Of a stretch of DNA of 64,000 nt, positions 1-8,091 are shown piece after piece. A model generated the notes under the pieces. That model was not told the DNA's origin. It searched no databases and was given only the letters and a program-made list of their open reading frames with translations. Position numbers and translations under genes: made by a program. The stretch comes from Streptomyces tateyamensis (lineage in GTDB: Bacteria > Actinomycetota > Actinomycetes > Streptomycetales > Streptomycetaceae), in the NCBI RefSeq assembly GCF_003205575.1, contig NZ_PYBW01000039.1, positions 49,537 through 113,536 of the forward strand, given 5' to 3'. Numbering within the stretch: position 1 is the first letter of the stretch; every line of letters starts with the position of its first letter.

Positions 1-84
1 CCCGCCGTTCTGTTCGTCCGCGTGTCACCCGCCCGAGGGGTCCGGGCTGTTCCGGAGCTGGTCCGATTGGTTAGAGTCCCTGCC

Positions 85-282
85 ATGGCTGAGAACTATG
101 AAGACCCCGCCGGCAGCACCCAGATGTTCCGTGCCTTCGTGGAGACCCCGCAGGTGGAGACCCAGAGCAACGTGTCGGTGCACCGCGCCGGCAGCGGCGG
201 CGGCCGCAGCGGGATGATCGTCATCGGGGCGGTCGTCGCGCTGGCTGTCGTCGCCGTCGTCGTCTGGCTCGCCGTCAAGTAA
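85..282 (+). CDS. small single-pass membrane protein
   Basis: A 65-residue protein with a soluble, acidic N-terminal half and one strongly hydrophobic C-terminal segment of about 20 residues (MIVIGAVVALAVVAVVVWLA, roughly residues 44-63) that ends the protein almost immediately, as in a tail-anchored protein. A longer reading from position 22 is possible, but the ATG at 85 begins the part with normal composition. No clear Shine-Dalgarno precedes it. A TAGAGT hexamer seven bases upstream (72-77) has the geometry of a -10 box for a leaderless transcript. The partner and function are not recognisable. It converges on the leftward GH114 gene. Confidence 0.7.
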   Translation: MAENYEDPAGSTQMFRAFVETPQVETQSNVSVHRAGSGGGRSGMIVIGAVVALAVVAVVVWLAVK

Positions 283-318
283 CGGCGAGCCCCTCGCAGT
301 ACCGGGGCGGACGCGGCG

Positions 319-1287
319 TCAGCAGGGCTGGCGCCAGGCGTCCAGCTCCAGGTGCTTCTCCATCGAGCTGAGCTGCAACTGCTTCGACCGGCCGCAGTAC
401 TGACCGTTCGGCACGTTGTACTCGACGTGCAGCACCGCCTTGCCCTGCTGGATGAACGGGGTGAGCTTGTCGCACTCCGAGTACTCCGCGCACTGCTCGT
501 TGACCGCGAAGTCGAAGTCGTTCACCAGTGCCGGGATCTGGTCCAGGTCGTTCTTGAGCGCGACCCCCAGGCCCCGGTCATGGGCGAGCCCGGCCACCAT
601 CCGGTTGAACGCCAACTGCTGGTCCGCGGTGAGCGGGAAGCCGCTCTTGTTCACGTAGGCGTCCAGCAGGTCGGGCTCGACGGCGTCGAAGCCCTTCCCC
701 TTGCACATGTCGAACCGCTTGGCGAGCAGTGGGCGCAGCACGTCCAACTGCCTGATGTCGAGCCACTTCTCGCCCTTCCAGCCGTTGCCGGACCCCTCGA
801 CCGAGTTGGGGAAGGCGGCGGCGTCGGGGCGGAAGCTCTCCCAGGAACCGGCGTTGACGTAGCAGATCACCTTGCGGCCCTTGGCGTGCAGGGCGGCGAC
901 CACGTCGGCGCCGTTCTCAAAGCCGTCGATGTCGTACACCGGCACGTCCACCGACTGGTCGACCGAGCCGCCCAGTTGCCACTGCCAGGCGGTGCCGGGT
1001 GCGGGGTGCCAGATCGCCCCGGTGGTGCTGCCGGTACCCGGGGAGCTCGCCGGGCCGCTGGGGTGGCCCGGCGCGCTGCTGCCGGGGGAGGCCGAGGTCG
1101 CCGGTCCGGACGGGGAGCCCGAGGGCGAGCCGGGGGCCGAGGTGGCGTCGGAGAGCGAGGGGACCGGCTGCGGCGCCGGCGTGGCGTCCCCGTCGTCACC
1201 TCCGCCGTCGCTGCCGCAGGCACTGGCCAGCAGTGCGGTGGTCAAGGTCAGGGCCGCCCACAGGGCGGCGGCGGATCGACGGGTCAC
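319..1287 (-). CDS. GH114-type endo-alpha-1,4-polygalactosaminidase lipoprotein
   Basis: The 322-residue product opens with a lipoprotein signal peptide (lipobox LLASAC, so Cys is about residue 21), followed by a long Gly/Ser/Pro/Ala linker to about residue 105. The rest is a GH114 (PelA hydrolase/TM1410-like) domain that shows the family strand motifs VPVYDIDGFENG, VICYVNAGSWE and FDAVEPDLLDAY; the Asp and Glu of the last are the expected catalytic acids. GH114 enzymes cut alpha-1,4-linked galactosamine polymers. The GTG start at 1287 overlaps the stop of the spherulin-4 gene (GTGA), so translation is coupled. It is the last gene of the polysaccharide operon and would trim or release the polymer outside the membrane. 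Confidence 0.88.
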   Translation of the reverse strand: MTRRSAAALWAALTLTTALLASACGSDGGGDDGDATPAPQPVPSLSDATSAPGSPSGSPSGPATSASPGSSAPGHPSGPASSPGTGSTTGAIWHPAPGTAWQWQLGGSVDQSVDVPVYDIDGFENGADVVAALHAKGRKVICYVNAGSWESFRPDAAAFPNSVEGSGNGWKGEKWLDIRQLDVLRPLLAKRFDMCKGKGFDAVEPDLLDAYVNKSGFPLTADQQLAFNRMVAGLAHDRGLGVALKNDLDQIPALVNDFDFAVNEQCAEYSECDKLTPFIQQGKAVLHVEYNVPNGQYCGRSKQLQLSSMEKHLELDAWRQPC

Positions 1288-2087
1288 AGCGGGCACTCCG
1301 GGTCGGTCGGGGGCGAGGGCGATGGAGTGGCGGGTCGGCCCTTGGCGGAGGGGTGAGCTGAGAGGTGGGCAGTGGGGTGAGCTGAGGGTTGAGCGGTGGG
1401 GCCAGTGGTGGGGGACAGCCCGTACGGCAGGCGGTCCCAGGGGTTGGCCCCGCTGCCGGGCACCGCGCAACCGACGCCCGCTCGCCGGGAGGCGATCAGG
1501 GCGCCGGTGGCCTCGGCCCGGTCGGCGGGGACCTCGTAGACCAGGTGGCAGAACCGCTCGGCCGGGTGGTGTCCGGTCCACAGCGGCAGCACCAGGTCCT
1601 GGTAGCTCTTCCAGGTGCCCTCGAAGGTGACCAGAAGGTCGCTCAACTCGGGCTCGGCGTAGGCGGGTTCGGGGTGGTCACCGTGACCCAGCACGACCGT
1701 GGCGCAGCCTGCTGCCCGGGCTGCGACGGCGAGTCGGCGGTAGTGCGGGACGGCGTCCGGGTGGGTCGCCGCCTGGTCGAAGTAGACCCCGGTGGTGCCG
1801 TACCAGTCGCGGTGGTTGAGGATTTCGGCGACCACCTGGGCGTGCGGCCGGCTGCCGTAGCCGGTGTCGACGTACCCGAGCACCTCCACCCCGGCCTCGG
1901 CCAGTCGGGCCGAGGCCTCGGCGAAGGCCGGCTCCAGGGCCGGGCCCGGGCCGTCGGCCACGTTGAGTACCACGGCTCGTACCGTACCGGGTCCCGCGGC
2001 CGCCACCGCCTGCCAGGCCGCCGGGTCCACCGCGGGGTGGACGTACAGCGGCACCAGCAGGCGGGTGGCCGTGGCGGTGCCGGTCAT
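1284..2087 (-). CDS. spherulation-specific family 4 (GH135-like) protein
   Basis: A 267-residue protein resembling spherulin 4, the family that includes the Aspergillus galactosaminogalactan hydrolase Sph3 (GH135). Seen features are the N-terminal strand LLVPLYVHP, then VRAVVLNVADGPG, VLGYVDTGYGSR and YGTTGVYFDQAATHP, a TIM-like order with conserved Asp residues. The C-terminal 50 residues are a Pro/Ser/Thr-rich tail without repeats I can assign. No signal peptide or membrane segment is visible, so the protein should act in the cytoplasm unless exported otherwise. That is unusual beside a secreted GH114 enzyme. The ATG at 2087 overlaps the upstream stop as ATGA. Hydrolase activity is inferred from the family. 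Confidence 0.82.
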   Translation of the reverse strand: MTGTATATRLLVPLYVHPAVDPAAWQAVAAAGPGTVRAVVLNVADGPGPALEPAFAEASARLAEAGVEVLGYVDTGYGSRPHAQVVAEILNHRDWYGTTGVYFDQAATHPDAVPHYRRLAVAARAAGCATVVLGHGDHPEPAYAEPELSDLLVTFEGTWKSYQDLVLPLWTGHHPAERFCHLVYEVPADRAEATGALIASRRAGVGCAVPGSGANPWDRLPYGLSPTTGPTAQPSAHPTAHLSAHPSAKGRPATPSPSPPTDPECPL

Positions 2088-2989
2088 CGTGCTCCGGCGG
2101 TCGGTGCGGCCCCGCCGGCTGCCTGCCACAAGTCGCGCAGGCTGTCAGCGAGTTGGAAAGTCGGCTGCCAGCCCAGGGTGGCGCGGGCGGCCGAGATGTC
2201 GGCCTGCTGCCAGGAGACCGCGGCCGACCGCTCCGAGCCGGCCCCGGTCTCGGCCAGCTCACCGGTCCAGCCGGCCGCCGCGATCAGGCCCTCGGCCACC
2301 GCCCGGACCGGCCTGGCCAGGCCGCCGGCGATGTTGAGGATCCGCGGCAGCGGCCCGGTGGCGGTGACCGCGGCGGCCACCGCCGCGGCGACGTCCCGGG
2401 CGTCCACGAAGTCGCGGTGCGCGCTCAGGTCGCCCAGGGTGATCACCCCGGTCGGCCCGGCAGCCAGCTCGGCCGCCAGCCGGCCCGGCAGCGAGGCCGC
2501 CGGTGAGCCGGGGCCGAGCGGGTTGAACACCCGCAGCGACACCGCGTCCAGGGCGGACTCGGCGACCGCCAGGGTGCCGGCCAGCTTGGTGACCCCGTAG
2601 ATGCCCAGCGGGCTCGGCTGGCTGCGCTCGGTCAGCGAGCTGCCCGGCTCCGCGGGGCCGTACTCGCCGGCCGAACCCAGGTGCACCAACCGGGCCCCGG
2701 GCCGGGCCAACTGCAGCGCCTCGGCCAGCACCGCCGGGCCGCGGGCGTTGACCTCGGTCTGGTGGAGCGCCGAGCCGCTGACCGCACCGGCGCAGTTGAC
2801 CACCACGTCGGGTGCCTGCGCGGCGAGGTCGACGGCCAACTCCTTGACCTGACAGGTGGCCAGGTCGAGCCTGAGGTGGTGGTCCGGGCGCCGGCCGGCC
2901 GTGCGCAGCTGCACCGCGGGCAGGGCCCGCAGTGCAACTGCGACGTGCCGGCCGAGGAACCCGTCCCCACCCAGCAGCAGGATCCTCAC
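2084..2989 (-). CDS. NAD-dependent epimerase/dehydratase (extended SDR)
   Basis: A 301-residue extended short-chain dehydrogenase. The Rossmann dinucleotide motif GGDGFLGRH is at residues 7-15, the active-site YGVTK motif sits near the middle, and HRDFVDARDVA matches the sugar-nucleotide SDR C-terminal region. Such enzymes epimerise, dehydrate or reduce NDP-sugars. Its place between a nucleotidyltransferase and a 4,6-dehydratase makes it a likely 4-epimerase or 4-reductase that completes the activated sugar for the polymer. It begins with GTG at 2989 inside the stop of the preceding gene (GTGA overlap) and ends in an ATGA overlap with the spherulin-4 gene. Exact substrate unknown. Confidence 0.85.
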   Translation of the reverse strand: MRILLLGGDGFLGRHVAVALRALPAVQLRTAGRRPDHHLRLDLATCQVKELAVDLAAQAPDVVVNCAGAVSGSALHQTEVNARGPAVLAEALQLARPGARLVHLGSAGEYGPAEPGSSLTERSQPSPLGIYGVTKLAGTLAVAESALDAVSLRVFNPLGPGSPAASLPGRLAAELAAGPTGVITLGDLSAHRDFVDARDVAAAVAAAVTATGPLPRILNIAGGLARPVRAVAEGLIAAAGWTGELAETGAGSERSAAVSWQQADISAARATLGWQPTFQLADSLRDLWQAAGGAAPTAGAR

Positions 2990-3885
2990 GCGGCCCGCCC
3001 GTCGGCGACCGCCTCGGCGAGCTGCGGCACCTCGACCGGCCCACTGGCGGGCTGGGCCGGGATCAAGGTGGGCTCCGCCACGGCCACCTGTGCCACCTGC
3101 GCCACCTGCGCCGCGTGTACCGCCTGTGCCGCCGGTGCCACCGGCGCCACAGAGCCGGCCGGAGCCACCGGGTTCGCCGCGGGCAGCAGCAGATCGCGGC
3201 GCAGGGCGAACTCGGCGTTGGCCCGGTCGTAGTCGTCCGGGCGGCCGATGTCCAGCCAGTAGCCGTCGAACTCGTAGGCGGACGGCGGGGTCTGGGAGTC
3301 CAGCAGGTCGAGCACCAGCTCGTCGAAGCCGAGCGGCAGCCCGGGCTGGTACTTGGCCAGGGCGTTGCGGGACACGCCGTAGACGCCCATCGAGACCCGG
3401 TAGTCGTAGCTGGGCTTCTCGTGGAACCCGGTGATGGTGCCGCGCTCGGTGGTCAGCACCCCGAAATCGATCTTCACCTCGCGCGCGTAGGTCGCGATGG
3501 TGAGCGGCGCACCCGACTCCTCGTGCTGCTGGAGCACCCCGGCGAAGTCCAGGTCGGTGAGGATGTCGCCGTTCATCACCAGGAAGTTGTCGGGCAGCCG
3601 GTCGAGCATGGTGAGCAGCGGGCCCATGGTGCCCAGCGGCGTGTCCTCGACGGCGTAGCCGACCCGCAGCCCCCACTGCGAACCGTTGCCGACGTAGGCG
3701 CGGATGATGTGGCCGAGGTGGCCGATGGCGAGCGTGACCGTCTTGAAGCCCGCGGCGGCGAGCTGCCGCATCACGATCTCCAGGATGGCGTGCTGGTCAC
3801 CGATCGGGACCAGCGGCTTGGGCAGGGCGGTGGTGTACGGGCGCAGCCGAACACCCTTGCCGCCGGCCAGGATCACTGCGTGCAT
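2986..3885 (-). CDS. sugar nucleotidyltransferase (NTP_transferase family)
   Basis: A 299-residue enzyme of the glucose-1-phosphate thymidylyl/mannose-1-phosphate guanylyltransferase type. The activating loop LAGGKGVRLRPYT lies at residues 5-17, followed by LPKPLVPIGD, the metal-site VMNGDILTD, and ITGFHEKP and YWLDIGRPDDY further on. It would couple a sugar 1-phosphate to an NTP to supply the NDP-sugar used by the neighbouring SDR enzymes. The catalytic domain ends near residue 240. The tail is Ala/Val/Pro-rich and contains a short AQV repeat. The ATG at 3885 was chosen over an in-frame start 39 bases upstream because it has a GGGGGA ribosome site. Confidence 0.88.
   Translation of the reverse strand: MHAVILAGGKGVRLRPYTTALPKPLVPIGDQHAILEIVMRQLAAAGFKTVTLAIGHLGHIIRAYVGNGSQWGLRVGYAVEDTPLGTMGPLLTMLDRLPDNFLVMNGDILTDLDFAGVLQQHEESGAPLTIATYAREVKIDFGVLTTERGTITGFHEKPSYDYRVSMGVYGVSRNALAKYQPGLPLGFDELVLDLLDSQTPPSAYEFDGYWLDIGRPDDYDRANAEFALRRDLLLPAANPVAPAGSVAPVAPAAQAVHAAQVAQVAQVAVAEPTLIPAQPASGPVEVPQLAEAVADGRAA
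3083..3118. repeat. 9-bp tandem repeat in a coding tail
   Basis: Three near-identical 9-bp units (GCCACCTGY) and a fourth degenerate copy lie inside the 3' end of the nucleotidyltransferase gene. They encode an AQV/AAQ repeat in its C-terminal tail. This looks like slippage-generated low complexity, not a regulatory array. Confidence 0.8.
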
Positions 3886-3977
3886 GTGGTCTCCCCCACG
3901 AAGTCGACTGGACTGTGTCAACACAGAGCGTGCTCAGAACTGGACGCTGTTCAGCGCCGTGACGTGCTCGGACCGGG

Positions 3978-4970
3978 TCACACGTTGTACAGGTCGGTCT
4001 TGTAGCGGGCCAGGTTGGCGGGGTCCCGGAAGAAGGCGATGGTCTTCTCCAGGCCGGCCTCGAGCGAGTGGGCCGGGGCCCAGTCGGTGGCGGCGCGCAG
4101 CCGGCTGGCGTCGGCCACCAGGCGCATCACCTCGGAGTTGGCCGGGCGGATCCGCTGGGTGTCCTCGCGGACCGTCAGGTCGACCTCCATCAGCTTGCCG
4201 ACCAGGGTGACCAGGTCGCCGACCGAGATCTCGCCGCCGGTGCCGGCGTTGAAGGTGCGTCCCACCACGGTGTCGGCGGGCGCGGTGCCGACCGCGTGGA
4301 AGGCGGCGGCGGTGTCCTTGACGAACATGAAGTCGCGGGTGGGCCGCAGGTCGCCCAGGGTGATCTCGCGCTCCCCGGCGGCGATCTGCGCGATCACGGT
4401 GGGGATCACGGCGCGCATCGACTGGCGCGGCCCGAAGGTGTTGAACGGACGCAGCGTCACCACCGGGGTGTCGAAGCTCGCGTGGTAGCTGTCCGCCAGC
4501 CGGTCCCCGCCCGCCTTGGAGGCGGCGTACGGCGACTGGGTGTTGATCGGGTGGTCCTCGGTGATCGGCACGGTCTGCGCGGTGCCGTAGGTCTCACTGG
4601 TCGAGGTGTGCACCAGCCGCGGGATGTCCAGGTGGCGCACCGACTCCAGCACGTTCAGGGTGCCGGTCACGTTGGTCTCGATGTACGAGTGCGGCGCCTG
4701 GTACGAGTACGGGATCGCGATCAGCGCGGCCAGGTGGTAGACCGCCTCGGTCCCCTTGACCAGCCCGTTCACCGAGCCCGGGTCGCGCACGTCGCCGAGC
4801 ACGATCTCCACCGAGTCCAGGGTGTCCCGGTCCAGGGTCTCCAACCAGCCGAAGGAGGAGAAGGAGTTGTACTGGACCATGGCCCGCACCCGGTGCCCGT
4901 GGGCGACCAGGTGCTCGACCAGATGGGAACCGATGAATCCCTCGGCTCCGGTGACTGCGACAGTGGTCAT
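3978..4970 (-). CDS. NAD-dependent sugar-nucleotide 4,6-dehydratase (LegB/RmlB-like SDR)
   Basis: A 330-residue extended SDR. The NAD motif GAEGFIGSH is at residues 8-16, HTSTSETYGTAQ carries the catalytic Thr/Ser and Glu region, and SPYAASKAGGD is the YxxxK active site. RDFMFVKDTAAAF and NAGTGGEISVGDL are typical of UDP-GlcNAc or dTDP-glucose 4,6-dehydratases of the LegB group. It would make a 4-keto-6-deoxy NDP-sugar intermediate. It lies 92 bases upstream of the nucleotidyltransferase gene and 36 bases downstream of the membrane-protein gene in the leftward operon. Family assignment is firm; the nucleotide and the sugar are not. Confidence 0.87.
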   Translation of the reverse strand: MTTVAVTGAEGFIGSHLVEHLVAHGHRVRAMVQYNSFSSFGWLETLDRDTLDSVEIVLGDVRDPGSVNGLVKGTEAVYHLAALIAIPYSYQAPHSYIETNVTGTLNVLESVRHLDIPRLVHTSTSETYGTAQTVPITEDHPINTQSPYAASKAGGDRLADSYHASFDTPVVTLRPFNTFGPRQSMRAVIPTVIAQIAAGEREITLGDLRPTRDFMFVKDTAAAFHAVGTAPADTVVGRTFNAGTGGEISVGDLVTLVGKLMEVDLTVREDTQRIRPANSEVMRLVADASRLRAATDWAPAHSLEAGLEKTIAFFRDPANLARYKTDLYNV

Positions 4971-5006
4971 GTCGGTGAACTGCCTTCTGTTGTGTGGTGT
5001 GGGAAA

Positions 5007-6521
5007 TCAGCGGTGACGCGTGGTGCGGCCCAGCACCACGACGGCGACCGGGACCAGGACGGCGGCTGCTGCTCCACAGCCGTAGACCTGGGCCATCACG
5101 GGGTCGCCGCCGAGGAGCAGGGCGAGAATCTCGGAACCGGCCGCGAAGACGGCCAGTCCGGCGGTGCGCCAGGCCACCGAGAGCGCCTGCAGCAGCAGCG
5201 CGGTCCATAGCGCGGCGGCGAGCAGGAGCAGGGCGGCCAGTCTGGTGGGACTGATCAGGTGGGCCGAGGCCCACAGCGGGGTGACCGCGTAGTCCAGCGC
5301 GGCCACCGCGGCGACGTAGCCGCCCAGGCAGCCGGCCAGGGCCAGCGTGGTGCGGCGGCGGAAGTCGCCGGGACTGAGGCTGACCCGCAGCGCGGTGGTG
5401 GCCGCCGCCCGGTAGCGGTACAGCAGCCACTCGGCCAGGCCCAGACTCAGGGTCAGGGCGACCAGCGCGGGGCCGGCGGCGGCCGAGTCGGGTACCGCCG
5501 GGGCGTGCGGTCGCAGGCCGTGGTGCACGGCGGCACCCAGGCCCGCGACCATGGTCAGGGTGCCGACGCCCAGGCCGAACAGGCCGGCCGCCAGCGTGCT
5601 CGACCAGCTGGGGCCGGTGTGCACGGTGGCCGGCGCGCGCAGGCAGTCGGTCAGTTCCCAGCCGGCCAGGCCGAGCGCCGCGGCCAGGGTGCTCACCAGC
5701 ACCGCGGCCCGGGCCAGTCCGTTCAGGTCGACCAGGTGGACCAGCAGCGCGCCGACGGCCGAGGGGGCCAGCGCGACCAGCAGGTGCTTCTCCCGGCCCA
5801 GCACCAGCAGCACGGTGGCCGCGGCCAGGTAGCCGGACTGGCCGAGGAGGAAGACCAGGGCGGCCAGCGGCCCGCCGATCAGCCAGCCGCAGCCACCGGC
5901 CAGCACCGCCCCCAGCGGGGCGCCGATCGCCAGGGTCAGCCCGGCCGAGCGGCGGTCCAGCCGGCTCTGCCAGCCGTAGGCGCGGTGCGCCAGCGCCTGG
6001 TTCCAGGCCCAGCTGATCAGGGTGGCGGCCGCGGTGGCGGCCATCCCCGAGGGCAGGCCGTAGCGCAGCCGGTGCGGTGCGAACAGGTCGGCGCCCAGCA
6101 GGTAGGCCAGGCCCGGCAGGGCGAAGACCAGCCCGCGCAGCACGCAGCGCCAGGGGTCGATCCGCCACGGGTTCTCGGCGCTGCTCGGGCCCGGGTAGCG
6201 CCGGTCCACCTTGGCGAAGAGCTCCTCGGCCAGGGTGAAGGCGTCCGCGCGGCCGTAGAGCAGGGCGGCCTGCTCGTCGGTCAGGCCGTCGGACTCCAGG
6301 AAGGCGGCGATCTCGTAGGGGTGCACCGCGTCGGCGCACAGGTCGGCCAGCCGCTCGGCCAGGTCGTCCAGCGGGTCGGCGGAGACCGGCGGGTGCTTGG
6401 GGTCGGCGGGGTCCGGCGCCTGGGGGCGGCGGCGGCGCGGCGGCAGGGTGCGCAGCCGCATCGTCTCCTCGGCCCAGCCGGGGGTGCCCTCGTCCGGCAC
6501 CAGCCGCAGCGGGCCGCTCAC
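5007..6521 (-). CDS. polytopic membrane protein, possible Pel-type polysaccharide export partner
   Basis: A 504-residue protein with a charged cytosolic N-terminus (about 120 residues, with an Arg/Pro-rich stretch and the helical segment DPLDDLAERLADL), then 10-14 hydrophobic segments to the C-terminus. I do not recognise the family with certainty. Its gene overlaps that of the PelF-like glycosyltransferase (GTGA), the position that PelG, the inner-membrane transporter partner of PelF, takes in pel operons. I therefore infer a role in moving or assembling the polymer at the membrane. The GTG at 6521 is the coupled start. Alternatives are a PelE-like scaffold or a dedicated flippase. Confidence 0.65.
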   Translation of the reverse strand: MSGPLRLVPDEGTPGWAEETMRLRTLPPRRRRPQAPDPADPKHPPVSADPLDDLAERLADLCADAVHPYEIAAFLESDGLTDEQAALLYGRADAFTLAEELFAKVDRRYPGPSSAENPWRIDPWRCVLRGLVFALPGLAYLLGADLFAPHRLRYGLPSGMAATAAATLISWAWNQALAHRAYGWQSRLDRRSAGLTLAIGAPLGAVLAGGCGWLIGGPLAALVFLLGQSGYLAAATVLLVLGREKHLLVALAPSAVGALLVHLVDLNGLARAAVLVSTLAAALGLAGWELTDCLRAPATVHTGPSWSSTLAAGLFGLGVGTLTMVAGLGAAVHHGLRPHAPAVPDSAAAGPALVALTLSLGLAEWLLYRYRAAATTALRVSLSPGDFRRRTTLALAGCLGGYVAAVAALDYAVTPLWASAHLISPTRLAALLLLAAALWTALLLQALSVAWRTAGLAVFAAGSEILALLLGGDPVMAQVYGCGAAAAVLVPVAVVVLGRTTRHR

Positions 6522-7978
6522 GCGGCACCCTCCGCGTCGCGGGACTGGGAGTGGACCACCGTCAGGTTGGTCTGACCCGCCGTCAGCTCGGTGTAGATGG
6601 AGCGGAAGCCGTCGATGTTCTGGCGGAGCGTGAACTGCTCGATCACCCGCAGCCGCGCCTCGGCACCCATCCGGGCCCGCCGCTCGGGGTCGCGCAGCAG
6701 CTCCAGGGCCGCCTTGGCCATCGGCTCCGGCTCGCGCGGCGGCACCACCAGGCCGGTCTCGCCGACCGCCTCGCGCACCCCGCCGACATCGGTGGAGACC
6801 GTCGCCCGACCCGAGGACATCGCCTCGATCAGGGTGAACGGGAAGCCCTCGCTGATGCTGGAGAGCATCACGATGTTGCCGGCCGCGTAGGCGTCCTGGA
6901 TCAGCTCGACCCGGCCCTCGAAGACCACCGAGTCGCCCAGGCCCAGCTCCTGGGCCAGCTTCTCGCAGCCGTCCCGGTAGCCCTCGGCGCCGCGCGCGGT
7001 GCCGCCGAACAGGCGCAGCCGGGCGTCGGGTATCTCGGCCCGGACCAGCGCGAAGGCGCGGATCAGGGTCTCCAGGTCCTTGATCGGGTCGACCCGGCCG
7101 GCCCAGGAGAGGGTCGGCGTGGTCGGCTCGGGGCCGGCCGCCGGGAACAGCTCGGGGTCCACCCCGTTGTAGACGGTGCGGATGTTCTCGGTGGGGGTGC
7201 CGCCGCGCTCCTCCCAGCGTCGGTTGTACCGGTTGCCCGGGGTGACCAGCGCGGCCTGCGAGTAGCTCTCCTCGGCCAGCATCCGGTAGAAGCCGAGCAG
7301 CAGCGCCTTGACCGGCCACCGGTACGGCCCCGTGCGGTAGCCCAGGTAGCGCTCGCGCAGGTAGATGCCGTGCTCGGTGAGCAGGAACGGTACGGCGAAC
7401 TGCTGGGCGGCTATCAGGCCCGGCAGCGCGGCCAGGCCGCCGCTGACGGCGTGGGCGACCCCGTGCCGGGGCGGCTCCACACTGAGCGGGCGCAGCGCGT
7501 GCTCGAGCAGGTCGGTGGCGTGCAGGGCGTCGTGCAGGGAGGGGTCCGAGGCGGCCGTGGGCAGGTACGGCCGGGACCACACGCCCTGCAGGGTGCGCAG
7601 CGCGCCCTCGGTGCGCAGCGCGGGGCTGAGCAGGCCGCGGCGGGCCAGGTCGGCGAAGCTGTACAGCTCGGTGCCGAAGTGGGTGGCGTAGACGGGGTCC
7701 AGCAGCGAGTGCAGGAACCGCTCGTAGGAGTCCAGGAAACGGCGCAGCTCACGGCCGCGCGGCGGCTTGCCGGCGGCGGCCGGTCCCCACAGCGGTGCCA
7801 TGGTGACGGACCTGACCTGCGGCGGCAGCTCCCAGGCGAGCTCCTCGGCGCCGGTACCGGTCACCGCGATGATGTCGAACTCCACGTCGGGCATGCCCTG
7901 CACGAGCTGGTCGCACCAGACACTGACCCCGCCGTGAGCGTGCGGGTACGTCCCCTCGGTGAGCAAGGTGACGCGCAT
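6518..7978 (-). CDS. PelF-like GT4 glycosyltransferase (DUF3492 N-terminal domain)
   Basis: A 486-residue cytosolic glycosyltransferase. The N-terminal half starts LLTEGTYPHAHGGVSVWCDQ, the hallmark of the PelF DUF3492 region. The C-terminal GT4 domain shows LSWAGRVDPIKDLETLIRA and the EX7E motif in SEGFPFTLIEAM. PelF uses UDP-activated hexosamine to polymerise the Pel polysaccharide. Length agrees with PelF (about 500 residues). The ATG at 7978 has an upstream purine-rich GGAAGCAGG. The gene follows the deacetylase gene after 113 bases and is coupled to the membrane protein gene. I regard it as the polymerase of this operon. Confidence 0.88.
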   Translation of the reverse strand: MRVTLLTEGTYPHAHGGVSVWCDQLVQGMPDVEFDIIAVTGTGAEELAWELPPQVRSVTMAPLWGPAAAGKPPRGRELRRFLDSYERFLHSLLDPVYATHFGTELYSFADLARRGLLSPALRTEGALRTLQGVWSRPYLPTAASDPSLHDALHATDLLEHALRPLSVEPPRHGVAHAVSGGLAALPGLIAAQQFAVPFLLTEHGIYLRERYLGYRTGPYRWPVKALLLGFYRMLAEESYSQAALVTPGNRYNRRWEERGGTPTENIRTVYNGVDPELFPAAGPEPTTPTLSWAGRVDPIKDLETLIRAFALVRAEIPDARLRLFGGTARGAEGYRDGCEKLAQELGLGDSVVFEGRVELIQDAYAAGNIVMLSSISEGFPFTLIEAMSSGRATVSTDVGGVREAVGETGLVVPPREPEPMAKAALELLRDPERRARMGAEARLRVIEQFTLRQNIDGFRSIYTELTAGQTNLTVVHSQSRDAEGAA

Positions 7979-8091
7979 CCTGCTTCCTCTCCCCCCATCG
8001 GTGGCACCCGGTGGCGGCCGGGCGCCGCACCGGTGCGGTCTCGTCACGGTGGACGAGCCGCACCGATGGGTTCCGCTACTTGCTGCTGGTG

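Noticed and set aside
352-1356. Long rightward open frame opposite the GH114 gene
   Set aside because: It mirrors the high-GC codons of the leftward gene. Its translation is low in aromatic residues and rich in Arg/Gly/Val, and it has no ribosome site or recognisable motif.
3083-3118. Short direct repeats, considered as a CRISPR or regulatory array
   Set aside because: The units are 9 bp, without spacers, and encode a protein tail. No CRISPR array was seen anywhere in the window.
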